Under the pieces are notes generated by a model. That model saw only the letters and a list, made by a program, of their open reading frames with translations. It ran no database searches and had not been told where the DNA came from. 64,000 nucleotides of DNA from CAZAMB01 sp964486335 (GTDB lineage Bacteria > Planctomycetota > Phycisphaerae > UBA1845), in contig CAZAMB010000018.1 in the NCBI GenBank assembly GCA_964486335.1, positions 35,644-99,643 on the forward strand, read 5' to 3'. Position 1 is the stretch's first letter. The number at the start of each line of letters is the position of its first letter. Shown here one piece after another: positions 16,160-24,867 of the stretch. The position numbers and the translations under genes were made by a program.

Positions 16160-17949
16160 GGTGATTTGTCGATTCGAGCAATCCATTGGTGTACTCGCGC
16201 CGCGGCATCCGCGGCCGTCGTGCCCTCGGTCATACCGGGCGCAAAGCGAACCGCGTCGCGAGTTTCCAGAAACGCGGCGACTTCTTCGGCAATATCGGCA
16301 ACGGGCGGGCGGATGCGAAGCAGAAGGCGAACGTCGTTGGGCGTCAATTCGCCCGGAGGAAGTCCGAACCGATCCGAAAGAAAACCTGTCAGGACGTCCG
16401 CCAAGCCTTGCCACTGGGCGGCAGGGTCGCAGGCGCGCAACGCTCGAGAGATTCGAGCGCGCGCCTTGCGTGTCGCACCCAGGCGTCGCCCGTAATTTGG
16501 GTCCGTGCGCAAGCGTTCGCGGCGTCTGGCGATCAACGCTGCGAGAAAACAGAGGATGGGCGGCGCGGCCAACGAACCCGCCAGAGCTGTAGGACCGGCG
16601 AGCCATGACTGATTCGCCAGCACGACGTTCGCCTCGACATAATTGGGCGAGATTCCGCCGGACAGCGGGGTCAGCGAGGTCGGCGAGGCGTGGTTCGTCC
16701 GGTTGGTTGAATCGCTGAGAGACATAGGCGAACTGGAAGGGTTCACGACAATCGGTATCGGTTGCGTGGCCAATGAGACATATTGTTGCGTCGCCGGATC
16801 GAAGTAGGACCAAGTGATCGGCGGGATGGTCTGCTCGCCGATCTGCTTCGGAAAGATCGCCCGGCGGAACACCCGCGCCTGGGCCTCGATATCACCGGTC
16901 AGTTCGTCTTTGGTGAAGTCAAACCGCGAGACCAGATCGGGAAACCGGCTAAGGTTTGGTCCCGCGACGCCTTCCAGCGGCTGACCCTTTATGACGATCG
17001 TGAGTGTCACGGGTTGGCCCAGCTCCACGTTCGTGGGTTTGACCAGAGCGTTGAGAGAATAACTTCCGATCGCGCCGGTGAAATCCGCGGGGCGACCCTC
17101 GGTCGGAGGAGCCTTGACCTCAACGGTGATTGCTTCGGCGCGGGCGATTTCCCGTCGCGACTCGGCCGCCTCCAACCCACCGAGCCAGGAACGCCGAAGC
17201 GACACAGGATAGTTGACCTTGAGAAAAACCGGACCGATGGACATCGTGCCGACCTGCTCGGCGCGGATATCCCGCGTCTGGCGATAAACAACATAACTAT
17301 GACGATTCCCGGCCGAATCGACGAGCGTTGTTTCGCTAGGCGTAAACCGCGTTCCGAAGACCGACAGGTCCGATCCACCGCCATCGACGAACTGAAGCAG
17401 GTTTCCCACGTCGATCGGCCGGCCCTCCGATTCCACCTTGCGAATCGCAAACGTTAGCGTCGCTTCCAGATTCTGCGTGACATAGAGCGAAACGGGCTGA
17501 ACACTGATGCGTGCGAAGACAAGACGGTCGCCGTCTCGCTGAGTGTCGGGCGCGCTCTTGCGAACCACGAGCGGGATCGGGTTGGTCGCGTAAGTCGTGC
17601 CGCCTGCGGCGACTTCAAATGGTCCGAGTGTGTAATTCCCGGCCTTGCGCGCTGTCAGTCTGAAAGCATAAGTGATCGTGGTGGTGTCGGAACGACGGCC
17701 GTTGACGATACTGACCATCGAGGAACGGGCAGGCGTCGAGCTTACCAGCCGAAGGTCGAGACCGTCCGGGGGGATGAACTGCGGCGATTCGGGATCGCCG
17801 GTATTGGTACAGATCAACTGGGCATCGATGGATTCGCCTTCTTCCAGGGTTCGTGCGTCGATGCGCAATTCCACGCCCGCCGGTTGCTGTCCCAGAACGG
17901 ACGGCACGAAAAGGATGAATACAATGACGGTGGTCCAAGCGCTTCGCAT
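16156..17949 (-). CDS. batD: BatD family exported protein
   Basis: A 597-residue protein with a signal peptide (VIVFILFVPSVLGQQPAG) and a long extracytoplasmic part of immunoglobulin-like beta modules (ARTLEEGESIDAQL; VSLYVTQNLEATLTF; KPTNVELGQPVTLTIVIKG). One membrane helix follows near residue 460 (TALAGSLAAPPILCFLAALI), then a cytoplasmic tail with a helical segment (ADVLTGFLSDRFGLPPGEL). This is the BatD ('oxygen tolerance') layout. The TAA of batC at 17950-17952 directly abuts this ATG, and it overlaps batE by four bases. Confidence 0.85.
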   Translation of the reverse strand: MRSAWTTVIVFILFVPSVLGQQPAGVELRIDARTLEEGESIDAQLICTNTGDPESPQFIPPDGLDLRLVSSTPARSSMVSIVNGRRSDTTTITYAFRLTARKAGNYTLGPFEVAAGGTTYATNPIPLVVRKSAPDTQRDGDRLVFARISVQPVSLYVTQNLEATLTFAIRKVESEGRPIDVGNLLQFVDGGGSDLSVFGTRFTPSETTLVDSAGNRHSYVVYRQTRDIRAEQVGTMSIGPVFLKVNYPVSLRRSWLGGLEAAESRREIARAEAITVEVKAPPTEGRPADFTGAIGSYSLNALVKPTNVELGQPVTLTIVIKGQPLEGVAGPNLSRFPDLVSRFDFTKDELTGDIEAQARVFRRAIFPKQIGEQTIPPITWSYFDPATQQYVSLATQPIPIVVNPSSSPMSLSDSTNRTNHASPTSLTPLSGGISPNYVEANVVLANQSWLAGPTALAGSLAAPPILCFLAALIARRRERLRTDPNYGRRLGATRKARARISRALRACDPAAQWQGLADVLTGFLSDRFGLPPGELTPNDVRLLLRIRPPVADIAEEVAAFLETRDAVRFAPGMTEGTTAADAAARVHQWIARIDKSP

Positions 17950-18909
17950 TTACCAGTCTTTCTCCGACGGTCGATAAACGGGTGCCTTGACCTCCTCGCG
18001 ACGAAGTTTCTTTCGGTCGCGCAACGCCTGCATCATCTCACGGAGTTTACGTTCCGCCTGCTCGCGGGACACGTTTTCTTCCTTGGTTTGTTGTTGCTGT
18101 TCCTCCTGCTCTTGTTCTTTTGGTTCCTTTTGCTCATCAGCGGATTGCTGTTGTTTCTGCTCTTCGTTTTGCTCCTGGTCCTGATTCTGTTGAGATTGTT
18201 GCTGCTGTTGTTCCGAATCTTCCTTTTGCTGCTGATCGTCGGGTTTTTGATCCTGTTGCTGTTGCTGCTCGTTGTTCTGTTCGTCCTTGTTCTGATCGGA
18301 GTTTTGCTGCTGCTCTTGCTTTTGCTGCTCCAACTGTTGTTTGAGCTGCCGCCAATAAGACGCCGCCTTCAAATTGGCTTCGCGTGCCGCGGGATGTTCG
18401 GGGCGATCCGCAAGAACCCCCTGATAGTTGCGCATAGCGCTTTCCAGTTTGGCAAGCGATTGGTTCGGATCCTGGGTGGCCAGCGCTTCGGCGTGGTCGC
18501 AGGTTCCGAGACTGTACATCGCGTCGTCGGCCAGCCCGTCCGCCGCGCCACCGGCCGCGCGGTTGAACGCCTCGCGGGCCTTGTCGAACTCGCCGAGGCG
18601 AAAATTCGCCAGTCCCTCACCGAATGCGATTTCCCGCGCATCCGGCTTGATCGTCTGTGCTTCTTGATATTTGTCCAGCGCCTCCCTTGCTTTCTGGTCG
18701 AGCAGGAGCCGGTTGGCCTCACGCACGATTTGCGTCGCATTCTGCTTAATGGTTGAAGCTGATGAACCCGAATCAGTGAGTGTCAAATGCGAGGGCGCTT
18801 CTTGGCCGATGGAACGCAAAGGCATAGACAAAAGACCCATCGTCATTGCAATGACGAATCGTCGAAACGCACAATGGCTCGGCGGACTTAACTGGGGACA
18901 CCGGTTCAT
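17950..18909 (-). CDS. BatC-like TPR protein with Gln/Glu-rich tail
   Basis: A 319-residue exported protein. After a signal peptide (about residues 14-36) come TPR units (ANRLLLDQKAREALDKYQEA, GLANFRLGEFDKAREAFNRA, AREANLKAASYWRQLKQQLE). Residues about 185-285 are nearly all Q, E, N, D and K, then a short basic C-terminus ends in RPSEKDW. ATG 18909 is fixed by a GGAGG upstream and the ATGA overlap with batB; a longer frame to 19023 is antisense-like sequence inside batB. The low-complexity tail may act as a flexible linker or a sticky surface for vWA partners. Confidence 0.78.
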   Translation of the reverse strand: MNRCPQLSPPSHCAFRRFVIAMTMGLLSMPLRSIGQEAPSHLTLTDSGSSASTIKQNATQIVREANRLLLDQKAREALDKYQEAQTIKPDAREIAFGEGLANFRLGEFDKAREAFNRAAGGAADGLADDAMYSLGTCDHAEALATQDPNQSLAKLESAMRNYQGVLADRPEHPAAREANLKAASYWRQLKQQLEQQKQEQQQNSDQNKDEQNNEQQQQQDQKPDDQQQKEDSEQQQQQSQQNQDQEQNEEQKQQQSADEQKEPKEQEQEEQQQQTKEENVSREQAERKLREMMQALRDRKKLRREEVKAPVYRPSEKDW

Positions 18910-20075
18910 GGGGTCGTGACCTCCTGTTGCCAGATTCGCAGGGGAGCATTGCCGGCGACGGGGCGAGATTCTCGCATCACCGTCTCCATCATCAGCAGGA
19001 TGAGCGCGATCGCCAGGAACCACTGGTATTGCGGCTGGCGGCGCATTCGCTCCTCGGTGGTCAGCTCCGTGCCGCGCATATTGGATATCTTGTCCACGAG
19101 CCGATTCAGCGACTCCACAGGAGCATATTCGCCGCCGCCCGCCTCGGCGAGCGCGCGCAGGCCGGGAACATCTACCTTTGAGAACACGATTTGACCGTCG
19201 TGCAACAAGGGCTGAGCGCCCGGAGCGTCGCCAAATGGAACCTGTGCTCCCGCGGTGGATGCCGGGTCACCCACGCCGACGCCGTAGACGCGGATGCCTT
19301 TTTCCTTGTAGGCCGAAAGAGCCGCCTCGACGGCGTCACCTTCGTGATTCTCGCCGTCGGTGACCAAGAGGATTAATCTTGTCGCGTCGGGTGGCGACGC
19401 GGCGAACAAATCCGTCGCGGCGTCGACGGCCTTGGCGATGTGCGTGCCCCCTCGAGGAACCGAACTGACGCGCAACTGTTCCAGTTTGGTCCGAAAGGCC
19501 GCGTGATCCGATGTCAGCGGCATGCGCAGCGACGTTCCGCCCGCGAAGGCAAGCAGAGCGAGCCGATTGGCGCCCTGAAAGGCGCCTCGCTCGGTCAGTT
19601 GCTGACGGAGCTCGAGCTTGGCCCGTTCGATTCGATTGGGGTCAAGGTCGCGTGCGAGCATGGAACGCGACACGTCGAGCGCTACGACAATATCCACGCC
19701 CCGGAGCTTTTGCTTTTCGAGGTACATCCCCCATCGCGGTCCGATGATCGCGCAAATCACGAACAGAATGGCCACAATCAGCAGCATTCCGCGAACGGCT
19801 TGGCGGGGGGGACTGACTCGGTCACACAGCAGGGGCGCAAGCTCGGCCGACGCGAAGCGTTGAAGCGAGCGGCACCGTCGGGCAGCGCCGATTAGCGCGA
19901 CAAGTCCCGCCAGCGGCGCGGCTGCACCAAGCCACCACAAGTGAGCGTTGTCAAACGCCAGCGCCGAAGGATCGGCCGTGGTAGCGACGACAACCGCCAA
20001 AACGCCGAGCCCCATGGGCACTGCGAGGACGGCTGTCGCCCAGAGTCGCATGGAATAGAGCTTGCGTCGCTTCAT
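18906..20075 (-). CDS. batB: BatB-like von Willebrand A domain membrane protein
   Basis: A 389-residue protein with two N-terminal membrane helices (about 12-32, 45-62), a third at about 96-115, a vWA domain and a C-terminal helix (FLAIALILLMMETVM). The MIDAS metal site is complete: DVSRS, the Thr in MPLTSDHAAF and the Asp in LLVTDGENHEG. BatB is thought to form a membrane complex with BatA. It overlaps batA and batC by four bases each. Confidence 0.85.
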   Translation of the reverse strand: MKRRKLYSMRLWATAVLAVPMGLGVLAVVVATTADPSALAFDNAHLWWLGAAAPLAGLVALIGAARRCRSLQRFASAELAPLLCDRVSPPRQAVRGMLLIVAILFVICAIIGPRWGMYLEKQKLRGVDIVVALDVSRSMLARDLDPNRIERAKLELRQQLTERGAFQGANRLALLAFAGGTSLRMPLTSDHAAFRTKLEQLRVSSVPRGGTHIAKAVDAATDLFAASPPDATRLILLVTDGENHEGDAVEAALSAYKEKGIRVYGVGVGDPASTAGAQVPFGDAPGAQPLLHDGQIVFSKVDVPGLRALAEAGGGEYAPVESLNRLVDKISNMRGTELTTEERMRRQPQYQWFLAIALILLMMETVMRESRPVAGNAPLRIWQQEVTTP

Positions 20076-21178
20076 GGAATTCGCCGAAATCTCGTGCTTA
20101 TCAACAACAGCTCACCAAAAAGCAGCCCAAGCCCAACGAGCATCGCCGTTCTGGCCGCCGCTACGTTGTCATAAAACGTACGTTCTCCGGTCTTGCGCCG
20201 TTCGAGTTTGTCAATTTCGTCGTAGATCGTCACCAGTGAATCCGTGTCGGTCGCGCGAAAATACTTTCCACCCGTCGCGGCGGCGATTTCGCGCAGCGCA
20301 CCTTCGTCAAACTCCGGGCGGCGAATGGCGAAGAACCCACCGCGCTGCGAGGCGTCGGACCCCGCGCCGATCGTGTAAATCTTGATTCCAAGCGTTGCCG
20401 CGACCCGCGCGGTTTCAAGTGGTGAAGGAGGAGTCATCCCCGGAATGCGCGGAGGATTGTCGGCCCCGTCAGTGAGAAGGATCATGACTCGGCTCTTGGC
20501 TGCTTCCGCTCCGGGCACGCCCGCGACGGCTTGTTCTCCGGCGCGGCGAAGATCATCGGTCGCCAGCGTGATCGCGTCGCCGAGTGACGTGTATCCCGCT
20601 TCTTCCTCCTGCCGAACCTGTTGACCATTCACGAAGCCGGGAATCTCCGCCTGCTGGAGTAGATCGGCCAGGCTGCCGTGATCGAGCGTCAGCGGGCAAA
20701 CCGTGTCGGCAAACATCGCGAACGTGGTCATCCCGATCAGATCGCCCCGGCGGCCCGACAAGCTTCCCTTGCCGAGCACGAAATCGGAAAAGACCTTCTT
20801 GACCGCATCGAGTCGCCGGACTCGCCGGCCGTTCATCACGAAGTCGTCCTCTTGCATGCTTCCTGAAACGTCGAGAACCATTTGGATCGCGATGCCTTCG
20901 CTGAAATCGCGGTACTCCCCTCCCGATTGGGGTCGAGCGAGTGCGACGACCAGACTCAACAGCGCGAGCGTTCTGAACAAGGGCGGCAAAAACCATAAAC
21001 GCATCGTCCACGACGTGGGCAGTCCGTCGAGCAGTCGCAGCGAACTGAACCGCAGCGTCGGCTTTCGACCGGGGCGCACGGCTCGTATCCAAACGAAGGG
21101 AATCAAAAGGAGCAGTCCGAGACATACCCAGACAAAGATGGGTCCCGGAGCGAAACGTTCATCCAGCCACTCGATCAT
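20072..21178 (-). CDS. batA: BatA-like von Willebrand A domain membrane protein
   Basis: A 368-residue protein with helices at about 14-30 and 58-80, a vWA domain with a complete MIDAS (LDVSGSMQEDD, PLTLDHGS, LLTDGADNPP) and a final helix (TAMLVGLGLLFGELLLIS). It is the first of two vWA genes in the operon. Both starts and stops are ATGA overlaps with the neighbours. Confidence 0.85.
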   Translation of the reverse strand: MIEWLDERFAPGPIFVWVCLGLLLLIPFVWIRAVRPGRKPTLRFSSLRLLDGLPTSWTMRLWFLPPLFRTLALLSLVVALARPQSGGEYRDFSEGIAIQMVLDVSGSMQEDDFVMNGRRVRRLDAVKKVFSDFVLGKGSLSGRRGDLIGMTTFAMFADTVCPLTLDHGSLADLLQQAEIPGFVNGQQVRQEEEAGYTSLGDAITLATDDLRRAGEQAVAGVPGAEAAKSRVMILLTDGADNPPRIPGMTPPSPLETARVAATLGIKIYTIGAGSDASQRGGFFAIRRPEFDEGALREIAAATGGKYFRATDTDSLVTIYDEIDKLERRKTGERTFYDNVAAARTAMLVGLGLLFGELLLISTRFRRIP

Positions 21179-22356
21179 GCGCCGACAGCCTCCGCAATCG
21201 TGGATGAAGCACTCCCGCTGCCTACGACCTCAATCTCCCGCGTGCGCTCCACGAAATCCCGCGCGGTCCGCATCAGATCATCCCACTCGCCCGCCGCCGG
21301 ACGATGCCGCGCGTATTTCACGAGGTCACAGGCGGTGAGAAAATCGTGTAGCCGGCTCGCGGCGGTCGTCTGAAAACGATCATCGTTGGAGGCGGCCGAA
21401 AGAAACTCCTCCGTCGTCATCTCCGGCGCGCTCACACGGTATCTACGTTCGATATAGCCGCGAACAATCGCGCTGATGCGGTAATAGAATTCCTGTACCG
21501 ATCCGCGGGCGATCAGATCGGCCGCGACCAGCGCGGCAAACTGGCGCCTCGCCCATTCGTGGGCCGAGATGACTTCGACTGGTTCGACACGACCAACGCG
21601 AGCGCGACGACTCCATCGAAGGAGCAGGACAACGGCCGCGATCAACACCGCCGGCAACAGCAGCCACCATCGACTCCACGGTTCTCGAAGTTCCACGGGC
21701 GGGAGAACGGGAATGTTTGCAAGTTCCTCGGGTGAAAGTTTGGCTTGCTGCGTCTCGAGGGCGACGATCCGGATGGACTCCGTTTTCAACACTTTCCGCT
21801 CGGATTCGGGCGTTGTGCTCGGAACTACTTGAGGTGTTTCTGTTGAAGGGACCGGCGGTTTGCCTAGGGCAGATTCGGTATAAGTAAGTTTAGCGGGCGG
21901 AAGCTCGTACTCGCCGGGCAGAAAAAACTCGATTTCATATCTCTGCTTCCAAGTCCGACCGCCGTTGGTGATCGGCTCGGCCGCGCGGCGCTCCTTCATG
22001 TGCAATCGATACTCATATTGATGTTCGCCGCCTTCGAGTGACGCGGAGTAATCCGCGAAATCGACGGCGGAATCCGCGTCGGCGGTCGCCTCGACAATCA
22101 ACTCCGCGCGGCGATCGAACGGCGTTTCGACCGGATGAACGGTCAACGACAGTGTGATTGGACCGGCCTGTGCCGTTCGGCTCACTCCGGAGTTTGCTTC
22201 GCTAGATCGCGCTGTTTCCGGCTGTCGATCGCAGCCTGCGAAGAAAACTCCGGCGATGCATGCGGCGAGCAGGAACCACCGGCTGAGGGCGCGGGGCATG
22301 CAGCCGAAACGCGGCTGTCGGTCGGCGAGCATTCGCAATGTGCGATTCGGCGTCAT
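21175..22356 (-). CDS. lipoprotein with DUF4381/BatD-like C-terminus
   Basis: A 393-residue protein. A lipobox-like FFAGC follows a hydrophobic stretch (WFLLAACIAGVFFAGC), so it is probably a lipoprotein or anchored signal. An Ig-like extracytoplasmic part is followed by one membrane helix (WWLLLPAVLIAAVVLLLRW) and a cytoplasmic helical domain (ISAIVRGYIERRYRVSAPEMTTEEFL), the part that resembles DUF4381/BatD tails. It sits in the place usually held by DUF4381 between DUF58 and batA. The start is uncertain: ATG 22356 lies 20 bases after the DUF58 stop, and ATG 22299 would put the hydrophobic segment closer to the N-terminus. No strong ribosome site marks either. Confidence 0.65.
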   Translation of the reverse strand: MTPNRTLRMLADRQPRFGCMPRALSRWFLLAACIAGVFFAGCDRQPETARSSEANSGVSRTAQAGPITLSLTVHPVETPFDRRAELIVEATADADSAVDFADYSASLEGGEHQYEYRLHMKERRAAEPITNGGRTWKQRYEIEFFLPGEYELPPAKLTYTESALGKPPVPSTETPQVVPSTTPESERKVLKTESIRIVALETQQAKLSPEELANIPVLPPVELREPWSRWWLLLPAVLIAAVVLLLRWSRRARVGRVEPVEVISAHEWARRQFAALVAADLIARGSVQEFYYRISAIVRGYIERRYRVSAPEMTTEEFLSAASNDDRFQTTAASRLHDFLTACDLVKYARHRPAAGEWDDLMRTARDFVERTREIEVVGSGSASSTIAEAVGA

Positions 22357-22375
22357 TCCCGTTCGATTCCGTGAT

Positions 22376-23251
22376 TCAGCGCCTTTGCTCCCTCTTGCGA
22401 AAAAACCGCACCAGCGGCTCGACATACGATCGGTCCGTGCGGATGGCGATCGTTTCGGTATCCATCCGCCGAAAGAGCTTTTCGCGCGCTTCGACCATTG
22501 CCTGGCAGCGAAGAGCATAATGCTCACGCACACCACGACTGGACGTATCGACCCACGATCGTTCGCCCGTTTCCGCGTCTTCCAATTCGACGATGCCCGC
22601 GTCGGGAAGTTCGCACTCTCGCGGATCGCTGACCACGATGGGAATCAGATCATGCCGCCGTCGGGCGATGCGCAGGGCCGCGTCGAATTCTCCGGAAAGG
22701 AAATCGCTCACGAGAAAACAGACCGCCTTGCGAAGCGTGACGCGATTGAGAAACGCGATGGCCTCGCCGATGTCCGTGCCTCGTCCGCGCGGCTGGTGAT
22801 AGAGCAGTTCCCGAATGATCCGCAGCACATGGTGCGTCCCCTTCTTCGCCGGGACGTATTTTTCGACGGTATCCGTGAACAGTATCAGGCCGACTTTGTC
22901 GTTGCTGCGGATCGCGGAAAACGCCAGCACGGCGCACAGTTCGGCGGCCACATCGAGCTTGAACTGTCCGACGCTGCCAAACAGCCCGGATCGACTGGCG
23001 TCCACCACGAGCATGACGGTCAGTTCGCGCTCCTCGCGAAACTTTTTGATAAACGGTTCGCCGTATCGGGCCGATACGTTCCAATCGATCAGTCGAACGT
23101 CATCGCCGATCTGGTACGGACTAACCTCCTCGAACTCCATGCCGCGACCGCGAAAGGCGGAGTGATACTGTCCAGCCAGCACGTCGTTGACCATTCGCGA
23201 CGTGCGAATCTGGATCTGGCGGACTTTCTTGAGTAGTTCCTTGGGAATCAT
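22376..23251 (-). CDS. DUF58 domain protein of the MoxR operon
   Basis: A 291-residue soluble protein with the DUF58 signature GRGMEFEEVSPYQIGDDVRLIDWNV (split: GRGMEFEEV, YQIGDD, IDWNVSAR) followed by a vWA-like fold (VMLVVDASRSGLFG, LFTDTVEKYVP, CFLVSDFLSGEF). DUF58 proteins pair with MoxR ATPases as chaperone-like machines that act on metal- or redox-related clients. It starts in an ATGA overlap with the four-helix-bundle gene, which here separates it from moxR. Confidence 0.88.
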   Translation of the reverse strand: MIPKELLKKVRQIQIRTSRMVNDVLAGQYHSAFRGRGMEFEEVSPYQIGDDVRLIDWNVSARYGEPFIKKFREERELTVMLVVDASRSGLFGSVGQFKLDVAAELCAVLAFSAIRSNDKVGLILFTDTVEKYVPAKKGTHHVLRIIRELLYHQPRGRGTDIGEAIAFLNRVTLRKAVCFLVSDFLSGEFDAALRIARRRHDLIPIVVSDPRECELPDAGIVELEDAETGERSWVDTSSRGVREHYALRCQAMVEAREKLFRRMDTETIAIRTDRSYVEPLVRFFRKREQRR

Positions 23252-23646
23252 GGAGATTTTCGACTGCCGATTGTCGATTGTCGATTGGATCGTCCTCGCG
23301 CGGTCTTTCGTGACGCCGAGACGATCGCCGTGATCTCATTCAAATCCTTGAGCAATGCGGAAACTCGTTTTGTTTCAATGAATCCCGTCTCAACGAGCAG
23401 TTCAATCCAATAGCTGCACTCGTCGGCCTCTTCTTCGACAATTGCCAGTTTGGCCACGAAATCCGCGCGTGATCGGGCGCGACAGGCCGAGCGGTAATTG
23501 GCGCCAACCGACGTTCCGCATCGAATCAGTTGCTTTGCCATGGATTCCGCGATGCCGCGCGTTGGGAGCGACATGCAAAGGCGGATGATGCGAATCGCGA
23601 GTTGTTTGGTACGCGCTTTGAGTTCGCTCGCGGTCATTTCGGGCAA
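23248..23646 (-). CDS. four-helix bundle (S23/23S-intervening-sequence type) protein
   Basis: A 132-residue basic helical protein with the family core LAIRIIRLC, RCGTSVGANYRSACRARS, FVAKLAIVEEEADECSYWIELL. Such proteins were first found in rRNA intervening sequences and are also scattered singly through genomes; one branch (Avd) is an accessory of diversity-generating retroelements, but no reverse transcriptase is present here. The last residues (RSNRQSTIGSRKSP) are encoded by a short repeat that recurs in inverted form on the other side of the gene. It interrupts the usual moxR-DUF58 junction, and its stop overlaps the DUF58 ATG. Confidence 0.82.
   Translation of the reverse strand: MPEMTASELKARTKQLAIRIIRLCMSLPTRGIAESMAKQLIRCGTSVGANYRSACRARSRADFVAKLAIVEEEADECSYWIELLVETGFIETKRVSALLKDLNEITAIVSASRKTARGRSNRQSTIGSRKSP
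23261..23288. repeat. CGATTGT-type short repeat, 3' flank of the four-helix gene
   Basis: Tandem units of CGATTGT (GCCGATTGTCGATTGTCGATTG) overlapping the C-terminal codons of the four-helix-bundle gene. Reverse-complement units lie at 23662-23694. Confidence 0.65.
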
Positions 23647-23660
23647 CTACCGTTGTGTTC

Positions 23661-23697
23661 AAACAATCGACATTCGACAATCGCAATTCGACATTTC
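23661..23697. repeat. inverted counterpart repeat, 5' flank of the four-helix gene
   Basis: Units ACAATCGACATT, CGACAATCG and AATTCGACATTT, roughly the reverse complement of the repeat at 23261-23288. They fill the space between the moxR stop and the leader of the four-helix-bundle gene, so the gene sits between inverted short repeats like a small insertion unit. Confidence 0.6.
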
Positions 23698-24696
23698 CTA
23701 TGGGACCGCAACGTGTTCCAACACCGTCTTTACCACGTCCGCGCTGGTTTTTTCCTCGGCTTCGGCCTCGTAGGTCACGATGATCCGGTGACGCAGCACG
23801 TCCATGGCGATGGTCTTGACGTCCTGCGGTGTAACGTAGCCGCGACCGGCCAAAAAGGCGGTTGCCTTGGCGCCGATTGTCAACGCAAGCGTCGCGCGCG
23901 GCGAGGCGCCGTATTCGATCCAGTCGGTAATGGGAATCTTGTAGGCGGCAGGATCGCGCGTCGCGAGCACGATGTCGACAATGTAGTCCTTGATCTTGTC
24001 ATCGATGTAGATTTCATCGACCACCGTGTGCGCGGTACGAATCTCGGCGGGCGAAAGCACCGGCGAAATCGAAAGTATCGGATTCGTGACGGCCATTCGA
24101 TCCAGAATGCGACGCTCTTCCTCCTTCGTCGGATACTCCACGACGACTTTTAACATGAAGCGATCCACCTGGGCTTCGGGAAGCGGATAGGTTCCCTCCT
24201 GCTCGATGGGGTTCTGGGTCGCCAGGACGTGAAACGGCTCGTCGAGCCTGAACGTCTCCTTGCCGATCGTGACCTGCCGCTCCTGCATCGCTTCGAGCAG
24301 CGCGGACTGTACTTTCGCGGGCGCACGGTTGATCTCATCCGCGAGGATGATGTTGGCGAAAATCGGGCCCCTTTGCGCGACAAACACGCCGTCGCTCGCG
24401 CGGTAGATCAACGTTCCGATCAAGTCCGCGGGAAGCAGGTCCGGCGTGAACTGAATTCGATGAAACGTCGTGTCGATGGCACGCGCCAGACAGGCGACGG
24501 CCGTCGTCTTCGCAAGTCCCGGCACGCCCTCGACCAGCAAATGCCCGCGAGAAAGCAATCCCACGAGCATTCGGTGCAAGAGTACGTCCTGTCCCACGAT
24601 GACTCGGTGCAATTGCTCGAGCAGTCGTTGAAACGGCTCGCTGGCCCTGGCGACCTTCGAGCCGATTTGTTTGACGTCCAGTTCCGCTACAATCAT
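23698..24696 (-). CDS. MoxR-family AAA+ ATPase
   Basis: A 332-residue MoxR ATPase with Walker A GVPGLAKTT, Walker B ILADEINRAPAKVQ, sensor 1 ATQNPIEQEGTYPLPEAQ and the lid sequence YGASPRATLAL. It is the first gene of the Bat operon and probably remodels client proteins together with the DUF58 and vWA proteins. The ATG at 24696 is preferred (AGGAG ten bases upstream); ATGs at 24714 and 24705 are also in frame but lack spacing. Confidence 0.92.
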   Translation of the reverse strand: MIVAELDVKQIGSKVARASEPFQRLLEQLHRVIVGQDVLLHRMLVGLLSRGHLLVEGVPGLAKTTAVACLARAIDTTFHRIQFTPDLLPADLIGTLIYRASDGVFVAQRGPIFANIILADEINRAPAKVQSALLEAMQERQVTIGKETFRLDEPFHVLATQNPIEQEGTYPLPEAQVDRFMLKVVVEYPTKEEERRILDRMAVTNPILSISPVLSPAEIRTAHTVVDEIYIDDKIKDYIVDIVLATRDPAAYKIPITDWIEYGASPRATLALTIGAKATAFLAGRGYVTPQDVKTIAMDVLRHRIIVTYEAEAEEKTSADVVKTVLEHVAVP

Positions 24697-24867
24697 GGTC
24701 CGCATACTCCTCATGGGTTACCCGGCGGATTTCATATCCGCGCCCGCGTCGGCGCGAATCTAGCGATGGGTTTCTACAGACGCAAGGCGGTCGCCGTTCC
24801 GGTCAGAAATCCGGATGCTTCCAGGAACGTTACGAATCTGAAACGAAGAGGGCGAGACGGCGCCGCG

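Noticed and set aside
17884..18756. Leucine-rich 290-codon frame that looks like a membrane protein
   Set aside because: The poly-Leu stretch is the reverse of the CAG/GAG-coded Gln/Glu tail of the batC-like gene, so it is an artefact of low complexity.
23248..23646. Diversity-generating retroelement accessory gene (Avd)
   Set aside because: No reverse transcriptase, template repeat or variable-repeat target is present nearby; only the general four-helix fold is shared.
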